Origin: Pseudomonas delhiensis
GTDB lineage: Bacteria; Pseudomonadota; Gammaproteobacteria; Pseudomonadales; Pseudomonadaceae
Direction: 5' to 3'
DNA: 64,000 nt
NCBI RefSeq assembly: GCF_900187975.1
Contig: NZ_FZPC01000020.1
Coordinates: 1-64,000 of the forward strand
A program made the translations under genes and the position numbers. Under the pieces are notes generated by a model that did not search any database, was not told the origin of the DNA, and was given only the letters and a program-made list of their open reading frames with translations. Shown in pieces: positions 10,117-16,792 of the stretch; position 1 is the stretch's first letter, and the number at the start of each line of letters is the position of its first letter.

Positions 10117-10899
10117 TCAGGGCTTGATGCCGCGGTGCAGGGCGACCACGCCGCCGGTCATGTTGTGGTAGGTGACGCGGTCGAAGCCGGCCTCGACCAT
10201 CATCGACTTCAGGGTTTCCTGGTCCGGGTGCATGCGGATCGACTCGGCCAGGTAGCGGTAGCTGTCGGCGTCGTTGGTGACCAGCTTGCCCATCAGCGGC
10301 AGCAGGGTGAAGGAGTAGGCGTCGTAGGCCTTGGACAGCAGGCTGCTGGTGGGCTTGGAGAACTCCAGCACCAGCAGGCGCCCGCCCGGCTTGAGCACCC
10401 GCAGCATGGAGCGGATGGCGGCGTCCTTGTGGGTGACGTTGCGCAGGCCGAAGGCGATGCTCACGCAGTCGAAGTGGTTGTCCGGGAAGGGCAGCTTCTC
10501 GGCGTCGGCCTGGACGAACCTGACGTTGCCGGCCACGCCGCTGTCCAGCAGCTTGTCGCGGCCGACCTTGAGCATGGAGGCGTTGATGTCCGCCAGCACC
10601 ACCTCGCCGGTGGGGCCGACCAGGCGCGAGAACTGGCGGGTCAGGTCGCCCGTGCCGCCGGCGATGTCGAGCACGCGGTTGCCGCTGCGCACGCCGGACA
10701 GCTCGATGGTGAAGCGTTTCCACAGCCGGTGGATGCCGCCGGACATCAGGTCGTTCATCAGGTCGTACTTGGCGGCGACCGAGTGGAACACCTCGGCGAC
10801 CTTCTCGGCCTTCTCGCTCTCGCGCACGGTCTTGTAGCCGAAGTGCGTGGTGGGGTCGGCGGGGCCCTGGTCCCCGGCGGGTTTGCGCGGCTCGCTCAT
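10117..10899 (-). CDS. ubiE: Ubiquinone/menaquinone C-methyltransferase UbiE
   Basis: A 260-residue class I SAM-dependent methyltransferase for the C-methylation step of ubiquinone synthesis. Motif I is [11 protein letters not shown] at about 77-87, with downstream blocks [20 protein letters not shown] and [11 protein letters not shown]. The ATG at 10899 has AGGGTAG upstream and gives the expected family length; the upstream ATG at 11040 would extend through the divergent promoter region. It heads the ubiE-ubiJ-ubiB run and is transcribed away from the small PHA-system gene at 11030. Confidence 0.96.
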   Translation of the reverse strand: MSEPRKPAGDQGPADPTTHFGYKTVRESEKAEKVAEVFHSVAAKYDLMNDLMSGGIHRLWKRFTIELSGVRSGNRVLDIAGGTGDLTRQFSRLVGPTGEVVLADINASMLKVGRDKLLDSGVAGNVRFVQADAEKLPFPDNHFDCVSIAFGLRNVTHKDAAIRSMLRVLKPGGRLLVLEFSKPTSSLLSKAYDAYSFTLLPLMGKLVTNDADSYRYLAESIRMHPDQETLKSMMVEAGFDRVTYHNMTGGVVALHRGIKP

Positions 10900-11029
10900 G
10901 GCGTTTCTACCCTGGAAGTCAGTGGCGGCCATTCTAACAGGATGTGGGGAAAACGCCGCCCCGTGGCGCGGGGTGCGGCGAAACGTCGTGCGGCGTATCA
11001 TCCTCCGGTCTGTCATACCGGAGTCGCCC

Positions 11030-11305
11030 ATGTCCCGCATCCACGTCGAACGCCCCCATTCCCTCGGCCGCGAAGCCGCCCGCGAGAAAGCCCAGAAGCT
11101 GGCCGAGAAGCTGGCCCGCGAGCACGGCGTCAGCTACGAGTGGCAGGGCGACACGCTGACCTTCAGGCGCAGCGGCGTGGACGGACGCATCGAGGTGGGC
11201 GACGACCGCGTGGCGGTGGAGGTCAAGCTGGGCCTGCTGCTGTCGGCCATGGGCGGGATGCTCAAGGGCGAGATCGAACGCGCGCTGGACAAGGCGCTGG
11301 CCTGA
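11030..11305 (+). CDS. Polyhydroxyalkanoic acid system family protein
   Basis: A 91-residue soluble protein matching the small family found beside pseudomonad PHA genes (the PA5062-type protein). Visible blocks are a basic helical N-terminus ([20 protein letters not shown]) and a beta-strand section ([20 protein letters not shown]) ending in an amphipathic helix. The molecular role is not established. The ATG at 11030 follows CCGGAG at good spacing. The stop codon sits in the loop of a 22-bp hairpin (11281-11328). It precedes phaI-phaF on the same strand, so it may belong to the same granule-related set. Confidence 0.86.
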   Translation: MSRIHVERPHSLGREAAREKAQKLAEKLAREHGVSYEWQGDTLTFRRSGVDGRIEVGDDRVAVEVKLGLLLSAMGGMLKGEIERALDKALA

Positions 11306-11328
11306 GGCCGAGCGCCTTGTCCAGCGCG
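11281..11328. other. Near-perfect 22-bp hairpin with the stop codon in its loop
   Basis: The left arm CGCGCTGGACAAGGCGCT (11281-11298) is exactly complementary to 11311-11328. The intervening bases pair further as GGCC-TGA-GGCC with one bulged G. The loop is the TGA stop of the preceding gene. No T-run follows, so it is not a standard intrinsic terminator; it could stabilise the 3' end or be a relic of an inverted duplication. Confidence 0.9.
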
Positions 11329-11333
11329 CGGGT

Positions 11334-11402
11334 GGCAAGCCACAAGCTTCAAGCTGCAAGCCGGTTTTTCGCTTGCGGCTTATCGCTTGAGGCTTGCAGC
11401 TC
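11334..11402. repeat. Heptamer-type (GCAAGCT) inverted repeat element
   Basis: The left half is runs of CAAGCT/GCAAGCC heptamer variants and the right half the complementary GCTTGCGGCTTATCGCTTGAGG series, around a TTTTTC centre. The same family occurs at 19247-19320 with 19474-19508 and at 24181-24305. It lies between the small PHA gene and the phaI promoter region. Confidence 0.75.
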
Positions 11403-11428
11403 CCGGCGCTCCGCGCCGGCTGGTATGT

Positions 11429-11451
11429 GTTTTCTAATTTTCCCCGATACC
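11429..11451 (+). promoter_or_regulatory. Box shared with the phaC1 upstream region, candidate pha operator
   Basis: GTTTTCTAAT followed by TTTCCCCGATA aligns without gaps to a segment upstream of phaC1 (minus strand, 18695-18715), with 17 of 21 bases identical and the first 10 exact. Both face their downstream pha gene in the same orientation. It is 66 bp upstream of the phaI ATG. PhaD is known in P. putida to act at the phaC1 and phaI promoters, so a PhaD site is one explanation; no dyad symmetry is obvious. Confidence 0.5.
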
Positions 11452-11516
11452 TTGCACTCAAGCTCGCAACGCTGCGGGCCTCTACGGACCCCCGAGAACA
11501 GTGTGAGGAAACCATC

Positions 11517-11939
11517 ATGGCCAAGGTCGCCAGCAAGAAGAAAGTCGAGAAAGCCGTCAGCGAGTCGTCCCTGATCACCGACGTCAAGCACTACGCCCGC
11601 CAGATCTGGCTGGCCGGCCTGGGCGCCTATGCGCGCGTCGGCGCCGAAGGCACCGGGTACTTCAAGTCGCTGGTGAAGGAAGGCGAAGGCCTGGAAACCA
11701 AGGGCCGCCAGTTGGTGACCGAGCAGGTCGAGTCGGCCAACGACAGCGTCAAGAGCAGCGTGTCGCTGGTGAAGGACAAGTTCGAGGTGCAGCTGGACAA
11801 GGTCGAGAAGGCTTTCGACAGCCGCGTGGCTTCCGCGCTGAACCGCATGGGCATTCCGTCGCGGCAGGATGTCGAGGCGCTCTCTGCTAAGCTTGACGAG
11901 CTGAGCGCGGTGCTCGAGCGTGTCGCGAAAACTCATTGA
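11517..11939 (+). CDS. phaI: PHA granule-associated phasin PhaI
   Basis: A 140-residue phasin that coats medium-chain-length PHA granules. It is helical and amphipathic, with the family core HYARQIWLAGLGAYARVG at about 22-39 and a C-terminal coiled-coil segment (LDKVEKAFDSRVASALNRMGIPS). The start at 11517 follows GTGAGGAAACC. The gene is followed after 10 bp by the paralogue phaF, with which it shares the N-terminal phasin domain; the ribosome binding site of phaF overlaps the phaI stop, indicating coupling. Confidence 0.95.
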   Translation: MAKVASKKKVEKAVSESSLITDVKHYARQIWLAGLGAYARVGAEGTGYFKSLVKEGEGLETKGRQLVTEQVESANDSVKSSVSLVKDKFEVQLDKVEKAFDSRVASALNRMGIPSRQDVEALSAKLDELSAVLERVAKTH

Positions 11940-11949
11940 GGAGAGCGGG

Positions 11950-12834
11950 ATGGCTGGCAAGAAAACTACCGATAAAAAAGAGTCCAGTTGGGTCGGCGAG
12001 ATCGAGAAATACTCGCGGCAAATCTGGTTGGCTGGTCTGGGGGCCTACTCGAAGGTCAGCAAGGACGGCAGCAAGCTGTTCGAGACACTGGTCAAGGATG
12101 GCGAAAAGGCCGAGAAGCAGGCCCGGACCGAAGTCGATAAATCCGTCGGCGCGGTGAAGTCCACCGCCCGTTCGGCGCGTTCCAAGGTCGACGAAGTGAA
12201 GGACCGCGCCCTGGGCAAGTGGGGTGAGCTGGAAGAGGCGTTCGACAAGCGCCTGAACAGCGCCATCTCGCGCCTGGGCGTGCCGAGCCGCAACGAGGTG
12301 AAGGACCTGCATGCGAAGGTCGAGACCCTGACCAGGCAGATCGAGAAACTCACCGGCGTCAGCGTCAAGTCGGTGGCCAAGCCCGCCGCCAAGGCCGCTG
12401 CGAAACCTGCGGCCAAGGCTGCAGCGAAGCCCGCAGCCAAGCCGGCCGCCAAGACCGCGGCGGCCAAGCCTGCTGCCAAGGCTGCTGCGAAACCGGCTGC
12501 GAAGCCGGCGGCCAAACCGGCTGCGGCCAAGGCAGCGGCGAAGCCTGCCGCCAAGCCTGCTGCTGCGAAGGCCGCGGCGAAACCGGCTGCGAAGCCGGCC
12601 GCCAAACCGGCTGCGGCCAAGCCTGCGGCGAAACCGGCAGCAGCGAAACCCGCTACCAAGCCTGCCGCGGTGAAGAAGCCGGCGGCGAAGAAGCCCGCCG
12701 CGCCGAAGGTGGCCAAGCCGGCAGCACCGGCCACGCCGGCCGCGGCTCCGGCCCCGGCGGCCACTCCGGCGCCGGCTGCGGCAGCTCCGGCTGCTCCGGT
12801 AGCGGCTCCGGCCACGCCGCCGACCCAGGCCTGA
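11950..12834 (+). CDS. phaF: PHA granule and nucleoid-associated phasin PhaF
   Basis: A 294-residue bipartite protein. Residues 1-140 form a phasin domain homologous to PhaI (KYSRQIWLAGLGAYSKV at 20-36). Residues from about 142 to 260 are histone-H1-like KPAAK/AAKPA repeats, which in characterised PhaF bind DNA and help segregate granules at division. The last 30 residues are an alanine/proline tail without lysine. The ribosome binding site GAGGAGAG overlaps the phaI stop. The repetitive codons (AAGCCT, AAACCG, AAGGCT) make length variation by slippage likely. An intrinsic terminator follows. Confidence 0.96.
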   Translation: MAGKKTTDKKESSWVGEIEKYSRQIWLAGLGAYSKVSKDGSKLFETLVKDGEKAEKQARTEVDKSVGAVKSTARSARSKVDEVKDRALGKWGELEEAFDKRLNSAISRLGVPSRNEVKDLHAKVETLTRQIEKLTGVSVKSVAKPAAKAAAKPAAKAAAKPAAKPAAKTAAAKPAAKAAAKPAAKPAAKPAAAKAAAKPAAKPAAAKAAAKPAAKPAAKPAAAKPAAKPAAAKPATKPAAVKKPAAKKPAAPKVAKPAAPATPAAAPAPAATPAPAAAAPAAPVAAPATPPTQA

Positions 12835-12853
12835 CGCGTTACCCGTGGTACCC

Positions 12854-12885
12854 GACGCCCGGCCTCGTGCCGGGCGTCTTCGTTT
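12854..12885 (+). terminator. Intrinsic terminator after phaF
   Basis: GACGCCCGGC and GCCGGGCGTC form a perfect 10-bp stem with a CTCGT loop, followed by TTCGTTT. It lies between the convergent phaF and phaD stop codons and could serve both directions weakly. Confidence 0.85.
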
Positions 12886-13499
12886 CAGGCGTTCAGGTAG
12901 CGCTGCGCCAGGCGCTCGGCGGCGAGCCGCGAATCGCCGCGCAGGTGCGGCGCCACCAGCATCATCACCTGGTAGACCACCAGGCGTATCTCGCCTTCGC
13001 GGCCGAGGATGCGCTGGTAGTCCAGGGAGAACAGCAGGGTCAGGGTGATCTGCTCCACCAGTTGGCCGAGGGCGTCGGTGTCGCTGGTCAGCTCGCCGTC
13101 GGCCTTGAGCCGGGCGAGCAGGGCGGCCAGGGTGCGCTTGAGCGCGTTGAGCCAGCCGCGCATGCCGCGGGCCAGCTTGGGCAGGCGCCCGGCCAGGTTG
13201 GACAGGTCCTGGAAGAGGAAGCGGTAGTGCGCCAGCCGCTCGACGATCAGGTGCAGGAACAGCCAGTAGTCCTCGGCCCCCAGGCGCGCGTCGGCGGGTG
13301 GGTCGAGCAGCGGCTGCAGTTCCTCCTCGAAGCGGGCGAACAGGGCCAGCACCAGCGGCTCCTTGCCGTGGAAGTGGTAGTACAGGTTGCCGGGGCTGAT
13401 GCCCAGCTCGGTGGCGATCTCCAGGGTGGAGACGTTGGGTTCGCCCTGTTCGTTGAACAACAGCAGGGCGCATTCGAGGATGCGGTCGCGGGTTTTCAT
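12885..13499 (-). CDS. phaD: TetR-family transcriptional regulator PhaD
   Basis: A 204-residue TetR-type regulator of the PHA cluster; in P. putida PhaD activates the phaC1 and phaI promoters in response to a fatty-acid metabolite. The N-terminal helix-turn-helix is seen in VSTLEIATELGISPGNLYYHF (about 23-43); the rest is the all-alpha ligand domain. The start at 13499 gives MKTRDRILECALLLF, the canonical TetR first helix. It is the last gene of the phaC1-phaZ-phaC2-phaD set but is separated from phaC2 by 421 bp containing a long palindromic repeat, which may weaken read-through. Confidence 0.94.
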   Translation of the reverse strand: MKTRDRILECALLLFNEQGEPNVSTLEIATELGISPGNLYYHFHGKEPLVLALFARFEEELQPLLDPPADARLGAEDYWLFLHLIVERLAHYRFLFQDLSNLAGRLPKLARGMRGWLNALKRTLAALLARLKADGELTSDTDALGQLVEQITLTLLFSLDYQRILGREGEIRLVVYQVMMLVAPHLRGDSRLAAERLAQRYLNA

Positions 13500-13624
13500 C
13501 CGTGTGCTGCTTCCGGCTTCGGGAGGTTCGACGATAACCGTGGCGGGAGCCGCCGGCCAGTCCCTCGAAAGCGTGAGGGCGCGCGTTCCTGGCAGGGGTT
13601 CATCGGGGAATCGCGGACAAAGTC

Positions 13625-13791
13625 CTTCTACGACCATGCTCGACCGTAGGGCGAATAACCGTTCGCGGTTATCCGCCGCCGGCCGGAACGCCGGTGCCCG
13701 ACGGCGGCGGCGGATAACGCCGTAGGCGTTATGCGCCCTACGGGTTGCAAGGGGGCGGCGTAGGAGGGGTTGAGCGAAGCGGTACCCATCG
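13625..13791. repeat. Composite REP element inside the pha cluster (copy 1 of an inverted pair)
   Basis: The core at 13646-13741 is the GTAGGGCG..TTATCCGCC / GGCGGATAACG..GCCCTAC palindrome also seen at 1-460. It continues into a GGGTTGCAAGGG..GGGTTGAGCGAAGCG tail. The whole 166-bp block recurs in inverse orientation at 61282-61447. The rest of the 13500-13920 gap holds only a further imperfect repeat tail (to about 13833) and no gene. Confidence 0.9.
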
Positions 13792-13920
13792 CCATGGCCG
13801 CATGGGTTTCGCCAAGGCTCAACCCATCCTACGAAGAGCATATCGGCGTGGGGCGCAAGACAGTTGCTCCTGCCACGCCACCGCTGTCCCACCTGTAGGA
13901 GCGCGCAGGGCGAGCGCCGC

Positions 13921-15603
13921 TCACCGCTCGTGCACGTAGGTCCCCGGCGCCGCTTCCATCGGCGGGTGCTCGGCATTGCCCAGTTCGAAGCTCACCGGCC
14001 GGCGTTCGCCCGAGCGCGCCTGGATCCACGCCAGCCACAGCGGCCACCAGCTGCCTTCCTGGCGCTGGGTGTCGTAGTACCAGGCGCGCGGGTCGGAGCT
14101 GAGCTTGCCGTTCTCGAAGTAGCAGGCCTTGGGGTTGCCCGGCGGGTTGAGGATGCTCTGGATGTGCCCGCTGTTGGACAGCACGAAGCGGCTGTCGCCG
14201 CCCAGCAGCAGGGCCGAGCGGTAGACCGCGTCCCAGGGGGTGATGTGGTCGGTGATGCCGGCGACGTGGAAGTTGTCCACCGCCACCTTCTTCAGGTCGA
14301 TGGAGGTGCCGCACACCTCCATGGCGCCCGGGCGGGCCAGCGGGTTGTGCTTGAAGAAGTCGAGGAAGTCGCCGTGCAGGGCGGCCGGCAGGCGGGTGTT
14401 GTCGTTGTTCCAGTAGAGGATGTCGAAGGCCGGCGGCAGCTTGCCCAGCAGGTAGTTGTTGACCCAGTAGTTCCACACCAGGTCGTTGGGGCGCATCCAG
14501 GCGAACACCTTGGCCATGTCCTTGCCCTCCAGCACGCCGTGCTGGTAGGAGCGGCGCTTGGTGCTTTCCAGCGTCTGCTCGTCGGCGAACAGCGCCGCCG
14601 GGGTTTCCACCTGGCTGTCCAGCAGGCTCACCAGGTAGGTGGCGCTGGCGATCTTGCGCAGCTGCCGGCGGGCCTGCAGGTGGCCCTGCAGCGCGGCGAT
14701 GGTCAGGCCGCCGGAGCAGGCGCCCATCAGGTTGACGCTGCGGCTGCCGCTGATCGAGCGGGCCACCTCGATGGCTTCGTCGAGGGCCTTCACGTAGGTC
14801 GACAGGCCCCATTCGCGATGGCGCGCGTCGGGGTTGCGCCAGCTGACCATGAACAGCTGCAGGTTGTTCTTCAGGGCGTACTGGACGAAGCTCTTCTCCG
14901 GGCTCAGGTCGAAGATGTAGTACTTGTTGATCTGCGGCGGGACGATCAGCAGCGGCTTGGCGTGCAGGTGCTCGCCCAGGGGCTTGTACTGGATGAGTTC
15001 GAGCACCTCGCTGCGGAACACCACGGCGCCCGGCGTGGTGGCCAGGTTGCGGCCGACCTCGAAGGCGTGCTTGTTGACCTGGCTGGGCATGCCGCCGTTG
15101 TGCAGCAGGTCGTCGAGCAGGTGGCGGCCGCCCTTGAGCAGGCTCTGCCCGCCGGTGTTGAACAGCTCCTTGACCGCCTGCGGGTTGATCAGGCTGTTGG
15201 TCGGCGCCATGGCGTCGGCGAACAGCGACAGCAGGAAGCGCGCGCGGGCGCGGTCGTCGCCGTCCAGGTCGCTTTCGTCGATCCACGCCAGCAACTGCTG
15301 CTGCCAGGCCAGGTAGGCCTGCAGGGTGCGCCGGTAGAAGGGGTTGAGGCGCCAGGACGGGTCCTGGAAGCGGGCGTCCTGGGGGTTGGGCTGCAGCGGC
15401 GAGTCGCCCAGCAGCACGTGGCCCATCTGCTTGCCGAAGGCCGCCAGGTGGCGGGCGCTGTGCAGCGGCCGGCGCACGCCCTGGAAGGCCAGTTGGCGCA
15501 GGGTGGACAGCATGTCCTTGCCGCGCAGGCCGACCATGGCGCTCTGGGCGTTCATGAAGTCGGCGGGGGCCGGCAGCCTGCCGGTGCTGGAGTTCTCTCG
15601 CAT
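13921..15603 (-). CDS. phaC2: Class II poly(3-hydroxyalkanoate) polymerase PhaC2
   Basis: A 560-residue medium-chain-length PHA synthase that polymerises 3-hydroxyacyl-CoA on the granule surface. The lipase-like box GACSGG at 294-299 holds the nucleophile Cys296; Asp452 (TDHITPWD) and His480 (NSGHIQS) complete the triad. The C-terminus GTYVHER is shared with PhaC1. The ATG at 15603 has GGAGCG upstream and gives exactly the class II length; the upstream ATG at 15735 is unsupported. It lies 178 bp downstream of phaZ on the same strand. Confidence 0.96.
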   Translation of the reverse strand: MRENSSTGRLPAPADFMNAQSAMVGLRGKDMLSTLRQLAFQGVRRPLHSARHLAAFGKQMGHVLLGDSPLQPNPQDARFQDPSWRLNPFYRRTLQAYLAWQQQLLAWIDESDLDGDDRARARFLLSLFADAMAPTNSLINPQAVKELFNTGGQSLLKGGRHLLDDLLHNGGMPSQVNKHAFEVGRNLATTPGAVVFRSEVLELIQYKPLGEHLHAKPLLIVPPQINKYYIFDLSPEKSFVQYALKNNLQLFMVSWRNPDARHREWGLSTYVKALDEAIEVARSISGSRSVNLMGACSGGLTIAALQGHLQARRQLRKIASATYLVSLLDSQVETPAALFADEQTLESTKRRSYQHGVLEGKDMAKVFAWMRPNDLVWNYWVNNYLLGKLPPAFDILYWNNDNTRLPAALHGDFLDFFKHNPLARPGAMEVCGTSIDLKKVAVDNFHVAGITDHITPWDAVYRSALLLGGDSRFVLSNSGHIQSILNPPGNPKACYFENGKLSSDPRAWYYDTQRQEGSWWPLWLAWIQARSGERRPVSFELGNAEHPPMEAAPGTYVHER

Positions 15604-15781
15604 GTGCAGCGCTCCCTGGGAAAAGAACCGTCGTGAGTCGGGCGCAGCAAGGCCCGTACCAGAATCGGCGCAGGCGCGTTCCTGACGCGCGCAGGAGCTG
15701 AAGCATAGGCACGAATCGGCGCGCCTGCCGGCCATCGACGATGAACGTGCACTGTTACGAGGCGATGATCCAGGCCGGGGG

Positions 15782-16792
15782 TCAGCCGGCCTTGGGGGCG
15801 AACGGCCGCGGGTGCATGACCGCGCGCTGCCGTTCCTCGGCGAGGAACTTCATGATGATCGGCGCCACCGTCTCGGCGCGGGTCACCAGGAACAGGTGGC
15901 CGTCGTCGATCACGTGCAGCTCCGCGTTGGGAATGCGCCAGGCCAGCAGGCGCATGTTCACCAGCGGGATGATCGGGTCGTCGTCGCCGGCCAGCACCAG
16001 GGTCGGCTGGCGGATGTGGTGCAGCCAGTGGATGCTGGTCCAGCCCAGGCCGGCGAACAGCTGCCAGTAGTAGCCCAGCTTGCCCGAGGAACGCACCTTG
16101 GCGGCGAAGGCCATGGCCAGCTTCGGGTCGCGGCGGAAGGCGCCGCCGTAGATGTCCGGGGCGATGTGCGCACCGTAGGACGGCTGGATGTAGCGCCGCG
16201 GGCTGGCCATGCGCCAGAGCACCTTGGGCTTGCCCGGGACCATCACCGCCCCGGCGGCGGTGGCCGCCAGGATCAGCTTCTTGCAGCGCTCGGGGTAGTC
16301 GTGGGCGAACTGCTGGGCCAGGGCGCCGCCCCAGGACACGCCGATGGCGGTGACCTGGCCGTAGTCCAGGTAGTCGAGCATGCGCGCCGCCAGCTTGGCC
16401 AGGCCGGGGAAGCGGTAGGGCGTGCTCGGCGTGGACGAGCCGCCGACACCGGGCACGTCGAAGGCGATCACCTCCAGGTCCGGGTCCAGCGCGGCGACGA
16501 AGGGGAACACCAGCTCCAGGTTGGCGCCGATGCCGTTGAAGATCAGCAGCGGCGTCATGTGCCCCTTGCCCGGCCGCACGGCGGTGCGGATGGTCTGCCC
16601 GTCCAGGTCGATGGTGCGGAACACGAAGGGCTGCGGCGCGAGCACGCGCGCGCGGGCCTCGGCCGGCTGCTGCGCTTCGGCTTCCGGGGCTGCGGCGCGT
16701 GCCTTGCGCGGGCGCGTGGCCGGCGGCGCCGGCTCGGGTTGCGCTGGCACCTGCCGTTCCGGCGTGGCTTCGGGTAGGTTTTCTGTCTTCAT
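15782..16792 (-). CDS. phaZ: Intracellular mcl-PHA depolymerase PhaZ with N-terminal extension
   Basis: An alpha/beta hydrolase that mobilises stored PHA. The conserved body begins at about residue 54 (QPFVFRTIDLDGQTIRTAVRPGK); the lipase box GVSWGG at 151-156 gives Ser153, with Asp in AGDDDP (270-272) and His299 (DDGHLF) as likely partners. From the ATG at 16792 the protein is 336 residues, about 50 longer than the usual 283-285. The extension is rich in Ala, Pro and Glu with an RPRKAR patch. The ATG overlaps the phaC1 TGA as ATGA, supporting use of this start. A GTG at codon 50 would give the standard length but has a poor ribosome binding site. Confidence 0.93.
   Translation of the reverse strand: MKTENLPEATPERQVPAQPEPAPPATRPRKARAAAPEAEAQQPAEARARVLAPQPFVFRTIDLDGQTIRTAVRPGKGHMTPLLIFNGIGANLELVFPFVAALDPDLEVIAFDVPGVGGSSTPSTPYRFPGLAKLAARMLDYLDYGQVTAIGVSWGGALAQQFAHDYPERCKKLILAATAAGAVMVPGKPKVLWRMASPRRYIQPSYGAHIAPDIYGGAFRRDPKLAMAFAAKVRSSGKLGYYWQLFAGLGWTSIHWLHHIRQPTLVLAGDDDPIIPLVNMRLLAWRIPNAELHVIDDGHLFLVTRAETVAPIIMKFLAEERQRAVMHPRPFAPKAG

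Noticed and set aside
12045-12815. A 256-codon Ala/Gly-rich minus-strand frame
   Set aside because: It is the complement of the PhaF KPAA repeats; periodic coding on one strand generates a periodic frame on the other.
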